NCBI GenBank assembly: GCA_913063125.1
Contig: CAJXZM010000034.1
Span: 1 to 43,742, forward strand
Direction of reading: 5' to 3'
Length of the DNA: 43,742 bases
Source: an uncultured Gammaproteobacteria bacterium
GTDB lineage: Bacteria > Pseudomonadota > Gammaproteobacteria > Pseudomonadales > Ketobacteraceae
Below the pieces are notes generated by a model. It was not told where the DNA came from, did no database searches, and was given only the letters and a program-made list of their open reading frames with translations. Below are positions 1 to 9,662 of this stretch, one piece after another. Within the stretch, counting starts at the first letter, position 1, and every line of letters begins with the position of its first letter. Both the position numbers and the translations under genes were made by a program.

Positions 1-57
1 GTAACATGAGCCTCTATAAAAAGATTAGCGTCTAACCGCTTACAAAAAGGATTCAAT

Positions 58-2391
58 ATGCCTGGCCAGGAAAAACACTACCGAACCTGCAATTTGTGTG
101 AAGCTATGTGTGGTGTGGTCATCACCCATGAAAAAGGTAAGGTAACTTCGGTCAAGGGAGACAAACACGATCCTCTGAGTCGTGGTCATATTTGTCCAAA
201 AGCGGTGGCACTGCAAGATCTCCACGATGACCCAGATCGTTTACGTTACCCACTATTAAAAACCCCACAAGGCTGGGAGCGTATTAGTTGGGAAAACGCC
301 TTCAATGAAGCCGCGTCTCGATTGCGAACGATACAAGCCAAACATGGCAAAAACTCTCTTGCAATGTATACCGGCAATCCAACAGTACATAATCTAGGAA
401 GTATGTTAACGATTGCTCCGTTTATAGCGTCGTTAAAAACCCATAATCGCTATAGTGCGACCTCTGTTGATCAGTTAGCACCGATGCTTGTGGCGATGAA
501 AATGTTCGGCAATCAGTTACTGCTACCTGTTCCTGATATTGATCGCACCGATTACTTTTTATGTATCGGTGGCAATCCTATTGCTTCGAACGGCAGTATC
601 ATGACGGCTCCAGATATAAAAACGCGCATAAAAGCTATCCAACAACGTGGTGGCAAGTTCATCACCATTGACCCACGCAAAACAGAAACCTCCGATGTCG
701 CTGACCGCCACCACTTTATTACACCAGGCAGTGACGCGCTGTTACTGATGGGTATTATCCACACCCTATTCCGCAAAGATTTAGTGAACTTAGGCCGAGC
801 TGAAGACTTTACGCATGGGCTGAATATTCTGCGAAATATGGTGACAGGGTTCACCCCAGAAATAGTCGCACCCCATACCGGCATCAGCGCTAAAGCTATC
901 CGACAAATTGCCTCTGAATTTGCAACAGCTAACAGCGCCTGTTGTTATGGCCGAATGGGCACATCAACGCAAGAATTTGGCGGCCTCAGCAGTTGGCTAA
1001 TTATGGCGATTAACGTCATCACGGGGAATATGGACGAGAAAGGTGGCATGATGTTCACTCAACCAGCCATCGACCTTGTAGGTCTTTCCAACGTATTCGG
1101 TCAAACAGGTACTTTCAACAGCAGAAAAAGCCGTGTCTCTCGCTTGCCTGAATTTGGCGGAGAATACCCTGCCACCACCATGGCAGAAGAAATGCTGACG
1201 CCAGGCGAAGGCCAAATCAAAGGCCTAATAACGTGTGCAGGCAACCCAGTGCTATCCGTTCCTAACGGCAAGAAGCTTGAGGAGGGCCTTGATGGCTTAG
1301 AGTTTATGGTGGCGATTGATTTCTACCTCAATGAGACCACGCAACATGCCGATATCATTTTGCCACCCACAGGCCCACTAGAACATAGTCATTATGATTT
1401 AGGCCTTAACATGGTGAGTATTCGCAATACCGCAAAATACTCACCACCGCTATTTCACCCAGCCCCCGATACTCGTCACGATTGGCAAATCATTCTAGAG
1501 CTAACCAAACGTTTCGAAAGTAAATCACCACTTTCCTGGGCCGCGGCAGAGGTTAAGCACAAACTGCTTGATCGGCTGGGAGCTGATGGCATCTTAGACC
1601 TGTTGTTACGAACGGGGCCTTATGGCACAAAAGTTTCTCAACTCGAGAAACAACAAAAACAACTGGTTGACCTTCTCTATAACAGACTTTCCAGCAAAAA
1701 CATTGCTCGGCTTGCGCTGGACCTGAGCCCGTACAATCAAACGAACAAAAACCGCAGCGCACAACTCAGCCTCAAGACTTTAAAGAAACACCCTCACGGC
1801 ATTGATCTTGGTGTACTTAATTCATGCTTACCGCAACGATTGGCAACCACCAACAAGCAAATTAACCTTGTACCAAAGATGTTCTTAAAAGATGTATCTC
1901 GATTACAAGAACGTTTAGCTAACTTGCCAAAAAGAACCAAAGAGACTTTTTTGCTCATTGGTCGACGTCATGTTCGCAGTAACAATTCGTGGCTGCACAA
2001 TAGTTACCGTTTAGTAAAAGGCAAGAATCGCTGTACTGCATACATTCACCCAACCGATGCAAAGCGACTGCTTATTAATGATGGTGACGTGATCACCGTT
2101 AGCTCTAGAACTGGCGAGATTCGTTTACCGGTAGAAGTCACCGAGAACATAATGCCGTCGGTTATTAGTATTCCACATGGCTGGGGGCATTCCAGAAAGG
2201 GCAGTCAATTGGCTGTCGCTTCAGAGCACGCAGGAGTGAGTATTAATGATATTACTGATGAAAAATTAGTGGACAAACTAACCGGAGCAGCCGCACTTAG
2301 CGGGCAGCCAGTAACGGTCAGCAAGATTGAAGTAAAAGATAATATTGTTCGCTTAAATGATGTTCGGTTGGCAATTGCCACTGAAGAGTAG
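58..2391 (+). CDS. Molybdopterin-dependent oxidoreductase (BisC/formate dehydrogenase-like), 777 aa
   Basis: Catalytic subunit of the DMSO reductase superfamily, using bis-MGD molybdenum (or tungsten) and one [4Fe-4S] cluster. The cluster ligands are the N-terminal cysteines C11, C14, C18 and C46 (CxxCxxxC then C-P-K). The body follows the family order: a GNP-type segment around residue 110, IGGNPIASNGS near residue 180, and a C-terminal molydopterin-binding domain ending in a SIPHGWGH motif. There is no twin-arginine signal, so it is probably cytoplasmic. The substrate cannot be read from sequence, and no electron-transfer partner gene is present. The ATG is preceded by AAAAGGA at good spacing. 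The stop codon abuts the stop of the convergent permease gene with no intervening base. Association with the neighbouring selenium genes is suggestive only; no in-frame UGA selenocysteine codon is seen. Family call is sure, reaction unknown. Confidence 0.9.
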   Translation: MPGQEKHYRTCNLCEAMCGVVITHEKGKVTSVKGDKHDPLSRGHICPKAVALQDLHDDPDRLRYPLLKTPQGWERISWENAFNEAASRLRTIQAKHGKNSLAMYTGNPTVHNLGSMLTIAPFIASLKTHNRYSATSVDQLAPMLVAMKMFGNQLLLPVPDIDRTDYFLCIGGNPIASNGSIMTAPDIKTRIKAIQQRGGKFITIDPRKTETSDVADRHHFITPGSDALLLMGIIHTLFRKDLVNLGRAEDFTHGLNILRNMVTGFTPEIVAPHTGISAKAIRQIASEFATANSACCYGRMGTSTQEFGGLSSWLIMAINVITGNMDEKGGMMFTQPAIDLVGLSNVFGQTGTFNSRKSRVSRLPEFGGEYPATTMAEEMLTPGEGQIKGLITCAGNPVLSVPNGKKLEEGLDGLEFMVAIDFYLNETTQHADIILPPTGPLEHSHYDLGLNMVSIRNTAKYSPPLFHPAPDTRHDWQIILELTKRFESKSPLSWAAAEVKHKLLDRLGADGILDLLLRTGPYGTKVSQLEKQQKQLVDLLYNRLSSKNIARLALDLSPYNQTNKNRSAQLSLKTLKKHPHGIDLGVLNSCLPQRLATTNKQINLVPKMFLKDVSRLQERLANLPKRTKETFLLIGRRHVRSNNSWLHNSYRLVKGKNRCTAYIHPTDAKRLLINDGDVITVSSRTGEIRLPVEVTENIMPSVISIPHGWGHSRKGSQLAVASEHAGVSINDITDEKLVDKLTGAAALSGQPVTVSKIEVKDNIVRLNDVRLAIATEE

Positions 2392-3951
2392 TTAACGATG
2401 TTTATTGTATAGTCTTTTCTGCAACCGCCCAGACAGAGCCTCGATAAAAAGGTTCAGTGCTGCGGCTGTCAGGATTAACAATAATGCCTTATCGTATCGT
2501 ATATCCTCAAAAGCGGAATCAATATAAAACCCCAATGTAGGGATTCCTAATAAGCCCAAAATTGCCGTTTCCCGCATAATGACTTCCCACCGATATAGCC
2601 AAAAGCTCATAAATTGCGTCGATATACGCGGCATAATTTCATAACAAAAAAGAAGTAGCCCTTTAGGATGATCCTCCCGTAAACGTAACTCATCTATTTG
2701 ATGTTGCAACAGGTGACTGATCACTCCTCCATTGTGAACCGCCAACGCGATAATGGCCGGTAACATCGATGGCCCAACCAACAACATCACAATAAACGCC
2801 AGCACAATTTCAGGTAAGGAGCGTACAATTAGAGCCACACCCTGACCAACAAATCGCAAATTCTTTCCTGCAAACCACATCGATTGTGGAGGCAGCAATA
2901 CCAAAACACATACCCACGTCGCAACCAAAGCCAACATCGTAAGCACGAGAGTATTAATAACACCTGGCAAAATCTCGTTAAACCACAGCATCTGAAACCA
3001 AGGTAACAGCAAAGAAGCCGATGAAGAGAACATTGACTGAAACGAGTCACTTCCAAAAGCAACATCACGCAATGGAGATGGCACCAATTCCTCTGTAAAA
3101 AACTGCCCCAGATTTTGTAACGATACACCGTCTAAAAATGGAAAAAACACACAGGCTAATACCGTCAACCCCAACCACGTTCGACGATTAAACCACCATT
3201 TTTTACTGCCTATTAGCGCCAGTAAAACATACATTAACAACCACGCTTCAGAATAGTGCCCCTCTTTAACCGCTGACTCTAAATGGTAGCCAAGTGTTGG
3301 CAAACCAACAAAACCTAACACAGCGCTAGAACGCAGAGCACACTCCAAACGGTATCTAATATAACGCGCCATACGAGGTGCCATCTGTGCTAATCGGCCA
3401 TAAACAAAACGCGACATCACTCCCGCCTTCTCTTTCAACACCCAGTCAGGATCAGGGTTGGCCTGTAATAACATCTCATAAAATACTTTGGCGAATATAC
3501 CGGAGTAAGGAATAGCTATAGCCAACAGTCCAGCCAATGGTGACACGCCAATCACCGCTATCAGCAATAGCGCCCAAAACAATTCGTGTATTGCACGCGT
3601 CAATGCACAAAACCAACGTACCGGTGCCCACTGATAAGCACAGGCAAAACCAAATCCAAATAACACCCCTACCATGACACCTACAACAGCAAACTGTACC
3701 GTTAACACAACTGCTTGAAACAATTCTGACATGGAAGGATAAGACGGTGTTAATGCACCAAGCATTAGTCGTTGTAACTCTGCCCATGGAGAGGTCATGG
3801 CAACCTCAACATCCGCATAAAACAAGCAAACGATGGATACCCCTATCAACATCAACGTTGCTTTTGTTGGTAATGAGAGCGGGATTTTTCTAAAGAAACG
3901 TTTAGAGAGCCCCCCTTCTTGTCCAGTTTCTTGCTTTTGCAAACGAGGCAT
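2392..3951 (-). CDS. PhnE-like ABC permease, two fused permease halves (selenium oxyanion uptake?)
   Basis: Inner-membrane permease of about 519 aa with two tandem binding-protein-dependent transport domains in one chain. Each half ends in a matching EAA-like loop: SAVLGFVGLPTLGYHLESA near residue 215 and TAILGLLGIPTLGFYIDSA near residue 475, each followed by a helix. Ordinary PhnE proteins are one half of this size and act as homodimers, so this is a pseudo-dimer. Start: GTG at 3954 and ATG at 3951 are both possible; the ATG overlaps the ATPase stop as TGATG, giving translational coupling. It is the last gene of the operon mnmH - binding protein - ATPase - permease. The selenate/selenite assignment rests on that context; phosphonate or phosphite is the alternative substrate. 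Confidence 0.85.
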   Translation of the reverse strand: MPRLQKQETGQEGGLSKRFFRKIPLSLPTKATLMLIGVSIVCLFYADVEVAMTSPWAELQRLMLGALTPSYPSMSELFQAVVLTVQFAVVGVMVGVLFGFGFACAYQWAPVRWFCALTRAIHELFWALLLIAVIGVSPLAGLLAIAIPYSGIFAKVFYEMLLQANPDPDWVLKEKAGVMSRFVYGRLAQMAPRMARYIRYRLECALRSSAVLGFVGLPTLGYHLESAVKEGHYSEAWLLMYVLLALIGSKKWWFNRRTWLGLTVLACVFFPFLDGVSLQNLGQFFTEELVPSPLRDVAFGSDSFQSMFSSSASLLLPWFQMLWFNEILPGVINTLVLTMLALVATWVCVLVLLPPQSMWFAGKNLRFVGQGVALIVRSLPEIVLAFIVMLLVGPSMLPAIIALAVHNGGVISHLLQHQIDELRLREDHPKGLLLFCYEIMPRISTQFMSFWLYRWEVIMRETAILGLLGIPTLGFYIDSAFEDIRYDKALLLILTAAALNLFIEALSGRLQKRLYNKHR

Positions 3952-4616
3952 CACTGTTCACGACATACTGCAGACAAATCCTGCAATGTTAGGTTGCCCG
4001 AAAGCTCATCAAAAACGACGCTGCCATGCTGAATACCAATCACTCGATCAAAGTGCTGCAATGCAAACTGTCGATCATGAATCGCAACAATCACTGTCGA
4101 AAACTGTTCTTTTAACTGCTCTAATAATAACCCTCCGTGTTTTTGATCAACAGAGGACACAGGTTCATCGCCTATAAACGTGGTAACAGCCTCCGATTGA
4201 GCCTGAAGCAAGCAACGAGCAAGTGCAACGCGCTGCTGTTGCCCACCTGACAGGCTAGAAACCGGCTGTCGCAATAACTCTTGCACTCCCACGTGTTTTG
4301 CAATCGACAACACATTATTCCACGCCGATGTTTGTGGCCAACACAAATTCAATAAATGACGAAAAGGTGCACGTTGATGTAACTGCCCCATATAAATATT
4401 ATGGAACGCGGACAAGGTTGGTACCAACCCCAACGTTTGAGGGCATAGGGCAATCGTTTTAGGAGAGAGTTTGTATAACTGCCGTAACAGCGTGCTTTTT
4501 CCTGCACCACTTTCCCCAACAACAGCCACACTTTCGCCTTCGGTAATTGTGAGGTTAATATTCCGCAACACATGGCGGTTTTGATAACCGGAAAAATGGT
4601 CAACCAATGCCAACAT
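3951..4616 (-). CDS. PhnC-like ABC transporter ATPase, 221 aa
   Basis: Nucleotide-binding subunit that powers the adjacent permease. Visible motifs: Walker A GESGAGKST (residues 34-42), a Q-loop region near residue 60, the signature LSGGQQQR (122-129), and Walker B ending in GDEP (149-152), followed by the D-loop SSVD and an H-switch in VAIHD. The length is at the short end for the family. The ATG overlaps the stop of the binding-protein gene by one base (TAATG), and its own stop overlaps the permease start. That arrangement suggests fixed stoichiometry by coupled translation. Substrate is inferred from the linked binding protein and mnmH. Confidence 0.9.
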   Translation of the reverse strand: MLALVDHFSGYQNRHVLRNINLTITEGESVAVVGESGAGKSTLLRQLYKLSPKTIALCPQTLGLVPTLSAFHNIYMGQLHQRAPFRHLLNLCWPQTSAWNNVLSIAKHVGVQELLRQPVSSLSGGQQQRVALARCLLQAQSEAVTTFIGDEPVSSVDQKHGGLLLEQLKEQFSTVIVAIHDRQFALQHFDRVIGIQHGSVVFDELSGNLTLQDLSAVCREQ

Positions 4617-5521
4617 TAATCAATTAACCCTACGGATTTTGCGACATTAACAATCGGTACATAGTCATCATTATGTGCTGGCACAAAGGATTTACGCGGA
4701 AAAGCTTTTAATAGTGCTGGTTCAGACATTTCTAGCAACGCATCGGTCACCTTTTCTGTAAACCCTTTACCAAACCGCTGATCAACATCACCACGAATAG
4801 TCCATTGGTAATCTGGGTACGTCGGGGTTTTCCACACCACGGCAACCTTTTCGGTATCTACGCTACCTTGAGCCACCGCTTTTTCCCATACTTTATAATT
4901 TACCGCTCCCGCTTGAAATGCCCCTGATTCAACCAACGCAATTGTTCTAGAATGGTCACCGCTAAAACCAACTCGACGAAACACATCATTGGGTGCTGAT
5001 GAAAAATGTTTACGAACATAAAATTCAGGCATTAAGCGACCGGATGTTGAACCCTTCGACCCAAAGCTAAAAGTAACACCCTTTAGTACGTCCAAGCTTG
5101 ATATGGATGTCGGTATAATATCTGGCGATGCTGTAAATGAGACTTGCTGTCTGTTAGCAATAAAATACGATGTAAAGAATTGATCTTCGTACCCTTGCGC
5201 AATCGCCGATGACCCAGGTACCCGACTACGTGCACGTACGCCAGATAATCCACCAAACCATGCCAACTGAACTTGGTCATTTTTAAATGCCGTCACCGCA
5301 GCTCCGTAAGATTTTACCGGCAAATAACGAACATCAACCCCTAACTGCTCCTGCAAATAAGAAGCGATTATAGAAAACCGTGCACGCAAACGACTCTCAT
5401 CCTGATCAGGTATAGCGGTAAATACCAACGTCTCAGCAGCCTGGCTCGCAGGGGATAAAAAACACCCCAGCACTACTAACATAACCCATACAAAAGACTG
5501 ATTTTTATCAGTACGCTTCAT
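4616..5521 (-). CDS. PhnD-family periplasmic binding protein, putative selenate/selenite ABC transporter
   Basis: Solute-binding protein of about 301 aa that captures an oxyanion in the periplasm and delivers it to the PhnC/PhnE-like transporter. A signal peptide runs over residues 1-28 (basic start, hydrophobic core, cleavage after ASQA). The mature protein has the PhnD fold features: FTAIPDQDESRL at the N-terminus, the WFGGLSG segment, and the SFGSKGSTSGRLMPE loop. ATG at 5521 is chosen over a GTG at 5533 because GTGAGG lies upstream of it at good spacing. It overlaps the 3' end of mnmH by 14 bases. A recognised family of putative selenate-binding PhnD proteins sits beside mnmH or other selenium genes, which is why selenium is preferred here over phosphonate. 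Transport of selenium is inference from family and context. Confidence 0.82.
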   Translation of the reverse strand: MKRTDKNQSFVWVMLVVLGCFLSPASQAAETLVFTAIPDQDESRLRARFSIIASYLQEQLGVDVRYLPVKSYGAAVTAFKNDQVQLAWFGGLSGVRARSRVPGSSAIAQGYEDQFFTSYFIANRQQVSFTASPDIIPTSISSLDVLKGVTFSFGSKGSTSGRLMPEFYVRKHFSSAPNDVFRRVGFSGDHSRTIALVESGAFQAGAVNYKVWEKAVAQGSVDTEKVAVVWKTPTYPDYQWTIRGDVDQRFGKGFTEKVTDALLEMSEPALLKAFPRKSFVPAHNDDYVPIVNVAKSVGLID

Positions 5522-6638
5522 AAACAACCTCACTTCGTGACCACTCCAAGATCATATTGTGATCCCCTTTAAACAACACTGGCCGTTGTTTTTGCTTATC
5601 TTGATATTCATACATCGGGTCGTAATACTCTAACAACAACTCCGATACAAGTTCTCGATAAGCCTGCACACTGCCTGTCTGCTTGTGCTCTCGTAACGCC
5701 TCAGCCAACACACCATCCAAACGAGCATGACGTTCACCGCCCAATCGTCGTTTAATACGCGATAAACTCCCCTTCAAATGCTCTTCTAACGCATCAAAAG
5801 CTTGCTCTTTTGTATCGTAAATCACCTGGAACCGATCATACATATTTTCTGCATAATCCTTCACACCACGATCAACCCGAGACTCAATGGTGGCCTCCAA
5901 TATCACAGCAGGAGAAACCGACATACGTGTTTTTAGGGTTTCCGGCAATGCACTACGCCCAATTAATCGCCCTTCATCTTCGACAAACACTGGGGCTATT
6001 ACAGAGGCTATAGACGTTTTTGCTTCCCTGTGTCTCAACAGCGCAATCGACAGTCTATTTTCAAAATCAATTTGGCTAGGCTGGCCACCCGGCAACATTC
6101 CAAAGCTTGAACCACGATGATTCGCAAGTCCCTCTAAATCAACCGCACCATCAAGTTCCAAAATCAACTCCGTTTTTCCTGAGCCTGTTGGTCCTGCAAC
6201 CACACAATAAGGTAATGTTGCCGCATTAACCTCAAGCTCATCAATAAGGAAGCGACGCATTGCTTTGTATCCACCTAAAACCAACGGGTAGTTAACGCCT
6301 GCATCTTTGAGAGCTTGCTGAGTTGAGCGTGAGCGTAATCCCCCACGAAAGCAGTACAAATAGCCTTCAGGGTTGGCTTTAGCAAAGTCACTCCACGCCT
6401 TCACTCGTTGCGCCTTGATGTCATCTGTTAACAATGTATGTCCTAACGCAATCGCTGCATCCTGGCCCTTTTCTTTATAACAGGTACCAACTAATTCGCG
6501 CTCACCATCATTCAATACTGGTAAGTTAATAGCCATAGGGAAAGCACCCTTACTAAATTCAATAGGGGCACGAACATCCATTAGGGGGGTATCTGACAAA
6601 AACAACTGGCGGTAATCTTGAATATCACCTCGATCCAT
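5508..6638 (-). CDS. mnmH: tRNA 2-selenouridine synthase MnmH (SelU/YbbB)
   Basis: Converts 2-thiouridine at the wobble position of Lys/Glu/Gln tRNAs to 2-selenouridine through a geranylated intermediate, using selenophosphate. The N-terminal rhodanese domain (about residues 10-125) carries the catalytic cysteine C96 in CFRGGLRSR, with the Walker-type P-loop domain after it (GPTGSGKT, 149-156). The length (376 aa) is normal. ATG at 6638 is preferred over a TTG at 6644. It is the first gene of the overlapping operon with the ABC transporter, linking selenium uptake to its use. selD, which makes selenophosphate, is not in the window. Confidence 0.96.
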   Translation of the reverse strand: MDRGDIQDYRQLFLSDTPLMDVRAPIEFSKGAFPMAINLPVLNDGERELVGTCYKEKGQDAAIALGHTLLTDDIKAQRVKAWSDFAKANPEGYLYCFRGGLRSRSTQQALKDAGVNYPLVLGGYKAMRRFLIDELEVNAATLPYCVVAGPTGSGKTELILELDGAVDLEGLANHRGSSFGMLPGGQPSQIDFENRLSIALLRHREAKTSIASVIAPVFVEDEGRLIGRSALPETLKTRMSVSPAVILEATIESRVDRGVKDYAENMYDRFQVIYDTKEQAFDALEEHLKGSLSRIKRRLGGERHARLDGVLAEALREHKQTGSVQAYRELVSELLLEYYDPMYEYQDKQKQRPVLFKGDHNMILEWSRSEVVYEAY

Positions 6639-6715
6639 AACCAATCCGTCTACTGTTGGAGGTTGAAGGGGGCGATTCTACCGTAAATAGCGAATATCAA
6701 CTAACACAATTCAAT

Positions 6716-8281
6716 TCAACTAAACAACAATTGCTCAGCGTCTTCAGAATAGTCTATTGGGAATTCAAGTGTAAACACGCTGCCTTTACCTGCCTGACTT
6801 TGAACATCTAAGGTACCGTTAAGCTGTTTCATTAGCTGATATACGACTGACAATCCTAATCCAGCCCCAGCACCTTGCTGAACCGCTCTTTCGTCCAAAT
6901 CGATAAAGGGTTTGAGAAAATCTTGGGCCTCATCCATGTTAAAACCAGCCCCTGTATCTGTCACCACAACTTTAAGGCTGTCTCCTCCTTCTTTCTTCAG
7001 CTTATCCACCTCCAATGAGACACCTCCCTCATTGGTATACTTCACGGCATTCGATAACAAACTGCGCAGGATTTGTTTAAGGTGCTTTGGGTCCAAAAAA
7101 ACTTTACCATCAATGTCAGAAAATTTATGGGTAAACGTAATAGACTTACTACTCGCCCAACGATCATAAAAATCCAAGGTATCAATAAGAAGGTCAGGTA
7201 TAGAGAAATTCTTCTTTATCACATGGATATTTTCAATATCGCTCAGCGCCAACAAATCCTCGATAAGGTCGGTCAACCGGTTAGCGCTCTTATCCATAAG
7301 ATCAACAACTTGACTTTCTTGCCCATTGTTACTGCCGCGCTTTCGTCGTAATAAAGTGACACCACTCATAATCGCCCCCATTGGAGTTCTTAATTCATGG
7401 GACATATTTTTCAAAAACCACGCTTTATTACGCTCCGCTATAGTTGCCATTTTATCCGCATTAATCGAATGTGCACGCATGCCCGCACCTTCAATAAGAG
7501 GGAACAATGAATCCTTTAATTGGCCATGCTCGTCGCTATCCACCGGAGGCATGTTGGTAACGTAAACCCAAATGCTCTCAAAAAAAACCATGGTATTATC
7601 TTCATGCTGAACGTAGCGTTCCTTGTTCCGGCTAGAGGTGGTTAACAACGTAGTAATAAGGCTCTCTTCTTCCCTGTCACCAAAATAATAAGAACGCTTA
7701 CCTATCCAAATCAACCCAGCACAATCAACCCCCAGCAATTTGAACGACGCCCGCAACAAATCACCCAATTCAGAATAACCAAGAATTTTATAACTTTTTT
7801 CTTGAAACCGTACCACTTCACCCAGTTGACTGCTTGCAGACATACTTAACATTGCAACATTACGTGCATTATTCAGTTGTTGTTTAGTGCTCTCAATCAT
7901 CGCCAACATGTCATACATTCGTTTCACTTGGTATGACAATAAATCTAGCGGGTCATCACTGCGACAAACCCCAACAACACCTAAATCAATAAACTCGGTG
8001 ACCGTTTTAATTGATTGATCATCTGTGAGTAATAATAACGGCGGGAATTGTATCGATTGCTCATTCTCATGAAATAACTTTACTAAACGGGATAAATTCA
8101 AAAAACTGTTTTTCTTTATGTCCAATATGGCCAAGCCAAAGTCATTATTTTCAAATAATTCTTTAGAAATACTCTCGTGCTGATGTACAACAACATTGGC
8201 TACAAGCTCTAACGCGGGAGCCAATGCGTTTGACAACGTTTCATCCTGTAGGATGAGCACAATATTTTTTGAATAACTCAT
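6716..8281 (-). CDS. Sensor histidine kinase with degenerate N-terminal receiver-like domain, 521 aa
   Basis: Cytoplasmic two-component kinase with no membrane segment. Residues 1-120 look like a receiver fold (D54 in AILDIKK, LLLLTDD strand) but lack the conserved lysine, so phosphotransfer there is doubtful. Residues 130-280 form an unassigned linker/sensory domain, possibly GAF-like. The HisKA H-box is MSHELRTPMG with H295, followed by the N-box LLSNAVKYTNEGG, G1 VTDTGAGF and G2 GAGAGLGLSVV of the HATPase_c domain. No response regulator is adjacent, so it is an orphan or acts in a phosphorelay. A 77-base gap separates it from mnmH downstream, and no strong terminator is seen there. The signal sensed is unknown. 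Confidence 0.88.
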   Translation of the reverse strand: MSYSKNIVLILQDETLSNALAPALELVANVVVHQHESISKELFENNDFGLAILDIKKNSFLNLSRLVKLFHENEQSIQFPPLLLLTDDQSIKTVTEFIDLGVVGVCRSDDPLDLLSYQVKRMYDMLAMIESTKQQLNNARNVAMLSMSASSQLGEVVRFQEKSYKILGYSELGDLLRASFKLLGVDCAGLIWIGKRSYYFGDREEESLITTLLTTSSRNKERYVQHEDNTMVFFESIWVYVTNMPPVDSDEHGQLKDSLFPLIEGAGMRAHSINADKMATIAERNKAWFLKNMSHELRTPMGAIMSGVTLLRRKRGSNNGQESQVVDLMDKSANRLTDLIEDLLALSDIENIHVIKKNFSIPDLLIDTLDFYDRWASSKSITFTHKFSDIDGKVFLDPKHLKQILRSLLSNAVKYTNEGGVSLEVDKLKKEGGDSLKVVVTDTGAGFNMDEAQDFLKPFIDLDERAVQQGAGAGLGLSVVYQLMKQLNGTLDVQSQAGKGSVFTLEFPIDYSEDAEQLLFS

Positions 8282-8409
8282 TGAATTGCTTGTCTATTCC
8301 CAAATTGCCAAATAATAAACAGATGATTCTTATTAGTATAGACAGGCTCTTAAAAGCTGCCACCTCCAGGAAGACTTAGCAAAGAAGCCGCTCAACTTAT
8401 TAATCCATA

Positions 8410-8454
8410 AGGTTTTTTTTGCATACCAAGTCAAAGAACCAACAAAAAAAACCT
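8410..8454. repeat. Perfect 12-bp inverted repeat in the divergent intergenic region
   Basis: AGGTTTTTTTTG (8410-8421) and its exact reverse complement CAAAAAAAACCT (8443-8454) flank a 21-base spacer. It lies in the 294-base gap (8282-8575) between the minus-strand kinase and the plus-strand LRR lipoprotein. The arms are mostly A/T, so a hairpin would be weak. It may be an operator or a bent-DNA element. Nothing else in this gap is recognisable, and no convincing -35/-10 pair was found. Confidence 0.5.
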
Positions 8455-8575
8455 CAATTTTCTTAACAAAGTTTACACTCCATTTTGAACTTTCCAGGGA
8501 TGGCCTTCATTAACTGCGTCTACTAATTTAACGCTTTTGTTAACAATAATAATTAATTTGGAAAAAGGGCTTACC

Positions 8576-9565
8576 ATGTTTACACGATTCGCACGATTTA
8601 CTGCGCTGATATTCACGACGCTAATTCTGTTAACCGGTTGTACCCCGCAGGTTAACTTTGACGGATTTTCCTTAGTCGATGATGAAGGCCTTCAATATGG
8701 TGAGTTAGAATGGCAAATTGCCGCTAGTTCAGACGGCAACATCATTCCGACTCGTGTCACCATCGAGCCAAATATTGGTGAAGTAGATTTTGTGGGGAGT
8801 TTGACAGTTTATCCTGAGCAAACAACAACCTATACATTAAAAGCGGAAGCAGAACGGACAGAAGGCGGTATTTGGAATACCCTAATTAAGGTAACTATTC
8901 ATATTGGGCCTAGAGTGGATTATTCGCTATTTACAGATGACAACTTATTAGCATGCTTGGAAGAAACAGGGTTTACCCATATTGAACAATTTACAACGTT
9001 GTTATGTTTTGGTCGAAATATAGAAAGCCTAGAAGGCATACAGCAACTTACCGCGCTTACTACTATTTCATTGGATAAAAACCCTATTACCGACTTTTCT
9101 CCTTTGGGTGAACTACCGCTTCTGATTACGTTAAGCATGACGAATTCTGATATCGCAGACCTTAGTAGCTTCCCATTTATCGCTTCACTCACCAACCTTT
9201 CCCTTTATGACAACAACATCAGTGACGTGCGCCCCTTACAAGAAAACACCCAATTAGTTAATTTATCTTTATATAACAATAATATAAGTGATGTTAGCCA
9301 ATTCCAACCATTTTCAGAACTAGACAGTTTATTTCTTAATAACAATGTCATAACGGATGTTAGCGCGCTTTCCCAAAACACCAATCTACGTGCCCTAGAT
9401 CTTTCAGATAACCAAGTAAGCGACGGTGTTATTGAGCTCGAAACTCTCACTCGTGTTCTTGCATTAGACTTACGAGAAAATAAACCTACACGCTGTATAG
9501 AATACGCACAACTATTCCTGAAACTTGGCCCTGTTTTACTGTTCAATGAGTGCACGTTCCCTTGA
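8576..9565 (+). CDS. Leucine-rich-repeat lipoprotein, 329 aa
   Basis: Exported lipoprotein: basic N-terminus, hydrophobic core and lipobox LLTGC with the lipidated cysteine at residue 22. About residues 25-120 form a beta-rich region with no family name I recognise. Residues about 150-310 hold at least six leucine-rich repeats of the 22-residue SDS22/internalin type, with the recurrent pattern L..L.L..N.I.D.S (for example LVNLSLYNNNISDVSQF). Such repeats usually bind proteins or glycans at the cell surface. ATG 8576 is used because it gives the signal peptide directly and has AAAAAGGG upstream; an in-frame ATG at 8537 would add 13 residues. It lies 97 bases upstream of the hybrid kinase on the same strand, but the partnership is not established. 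Confidence 0.85.
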   Translation: MFTRFARFTALIFTTLILLTGCTPQVNFDGFSLVDDEGLQYGELEWQIAASSDGNIIPTRVTIEPNIGEVDFVGSLTVYPEQTTTYTLKAEAERTEGGIWNTLIKVTIHIGPRVDYSLFTDDNLLACLEETGFTHIEQFTTLLCFGRNIESLEGIQQLTALTTISLDKNPITDFSPLGELPLLITLSMTNSDIADLSSFPFIASLTNLSLYDNNISDVRPLQENTQLVNLSLYNNNISDVSQFQPFSELDSLFLNNNVITDVSALSQNTNLRALDLSDNQVSDGVIELETLTRVLALDLRENKPTRCIEYAQLFLKLGPVLLFNECTFP

Positions 9566-9662
9566 GGTAGGCCTCCCGTCTTTCATAGACTTTCACTCTC
9601 CCTTTCACTACCCCCTTTTCCTAACAACGCTATACTGAAGTTATTAGCAATAGGGGGTCACC

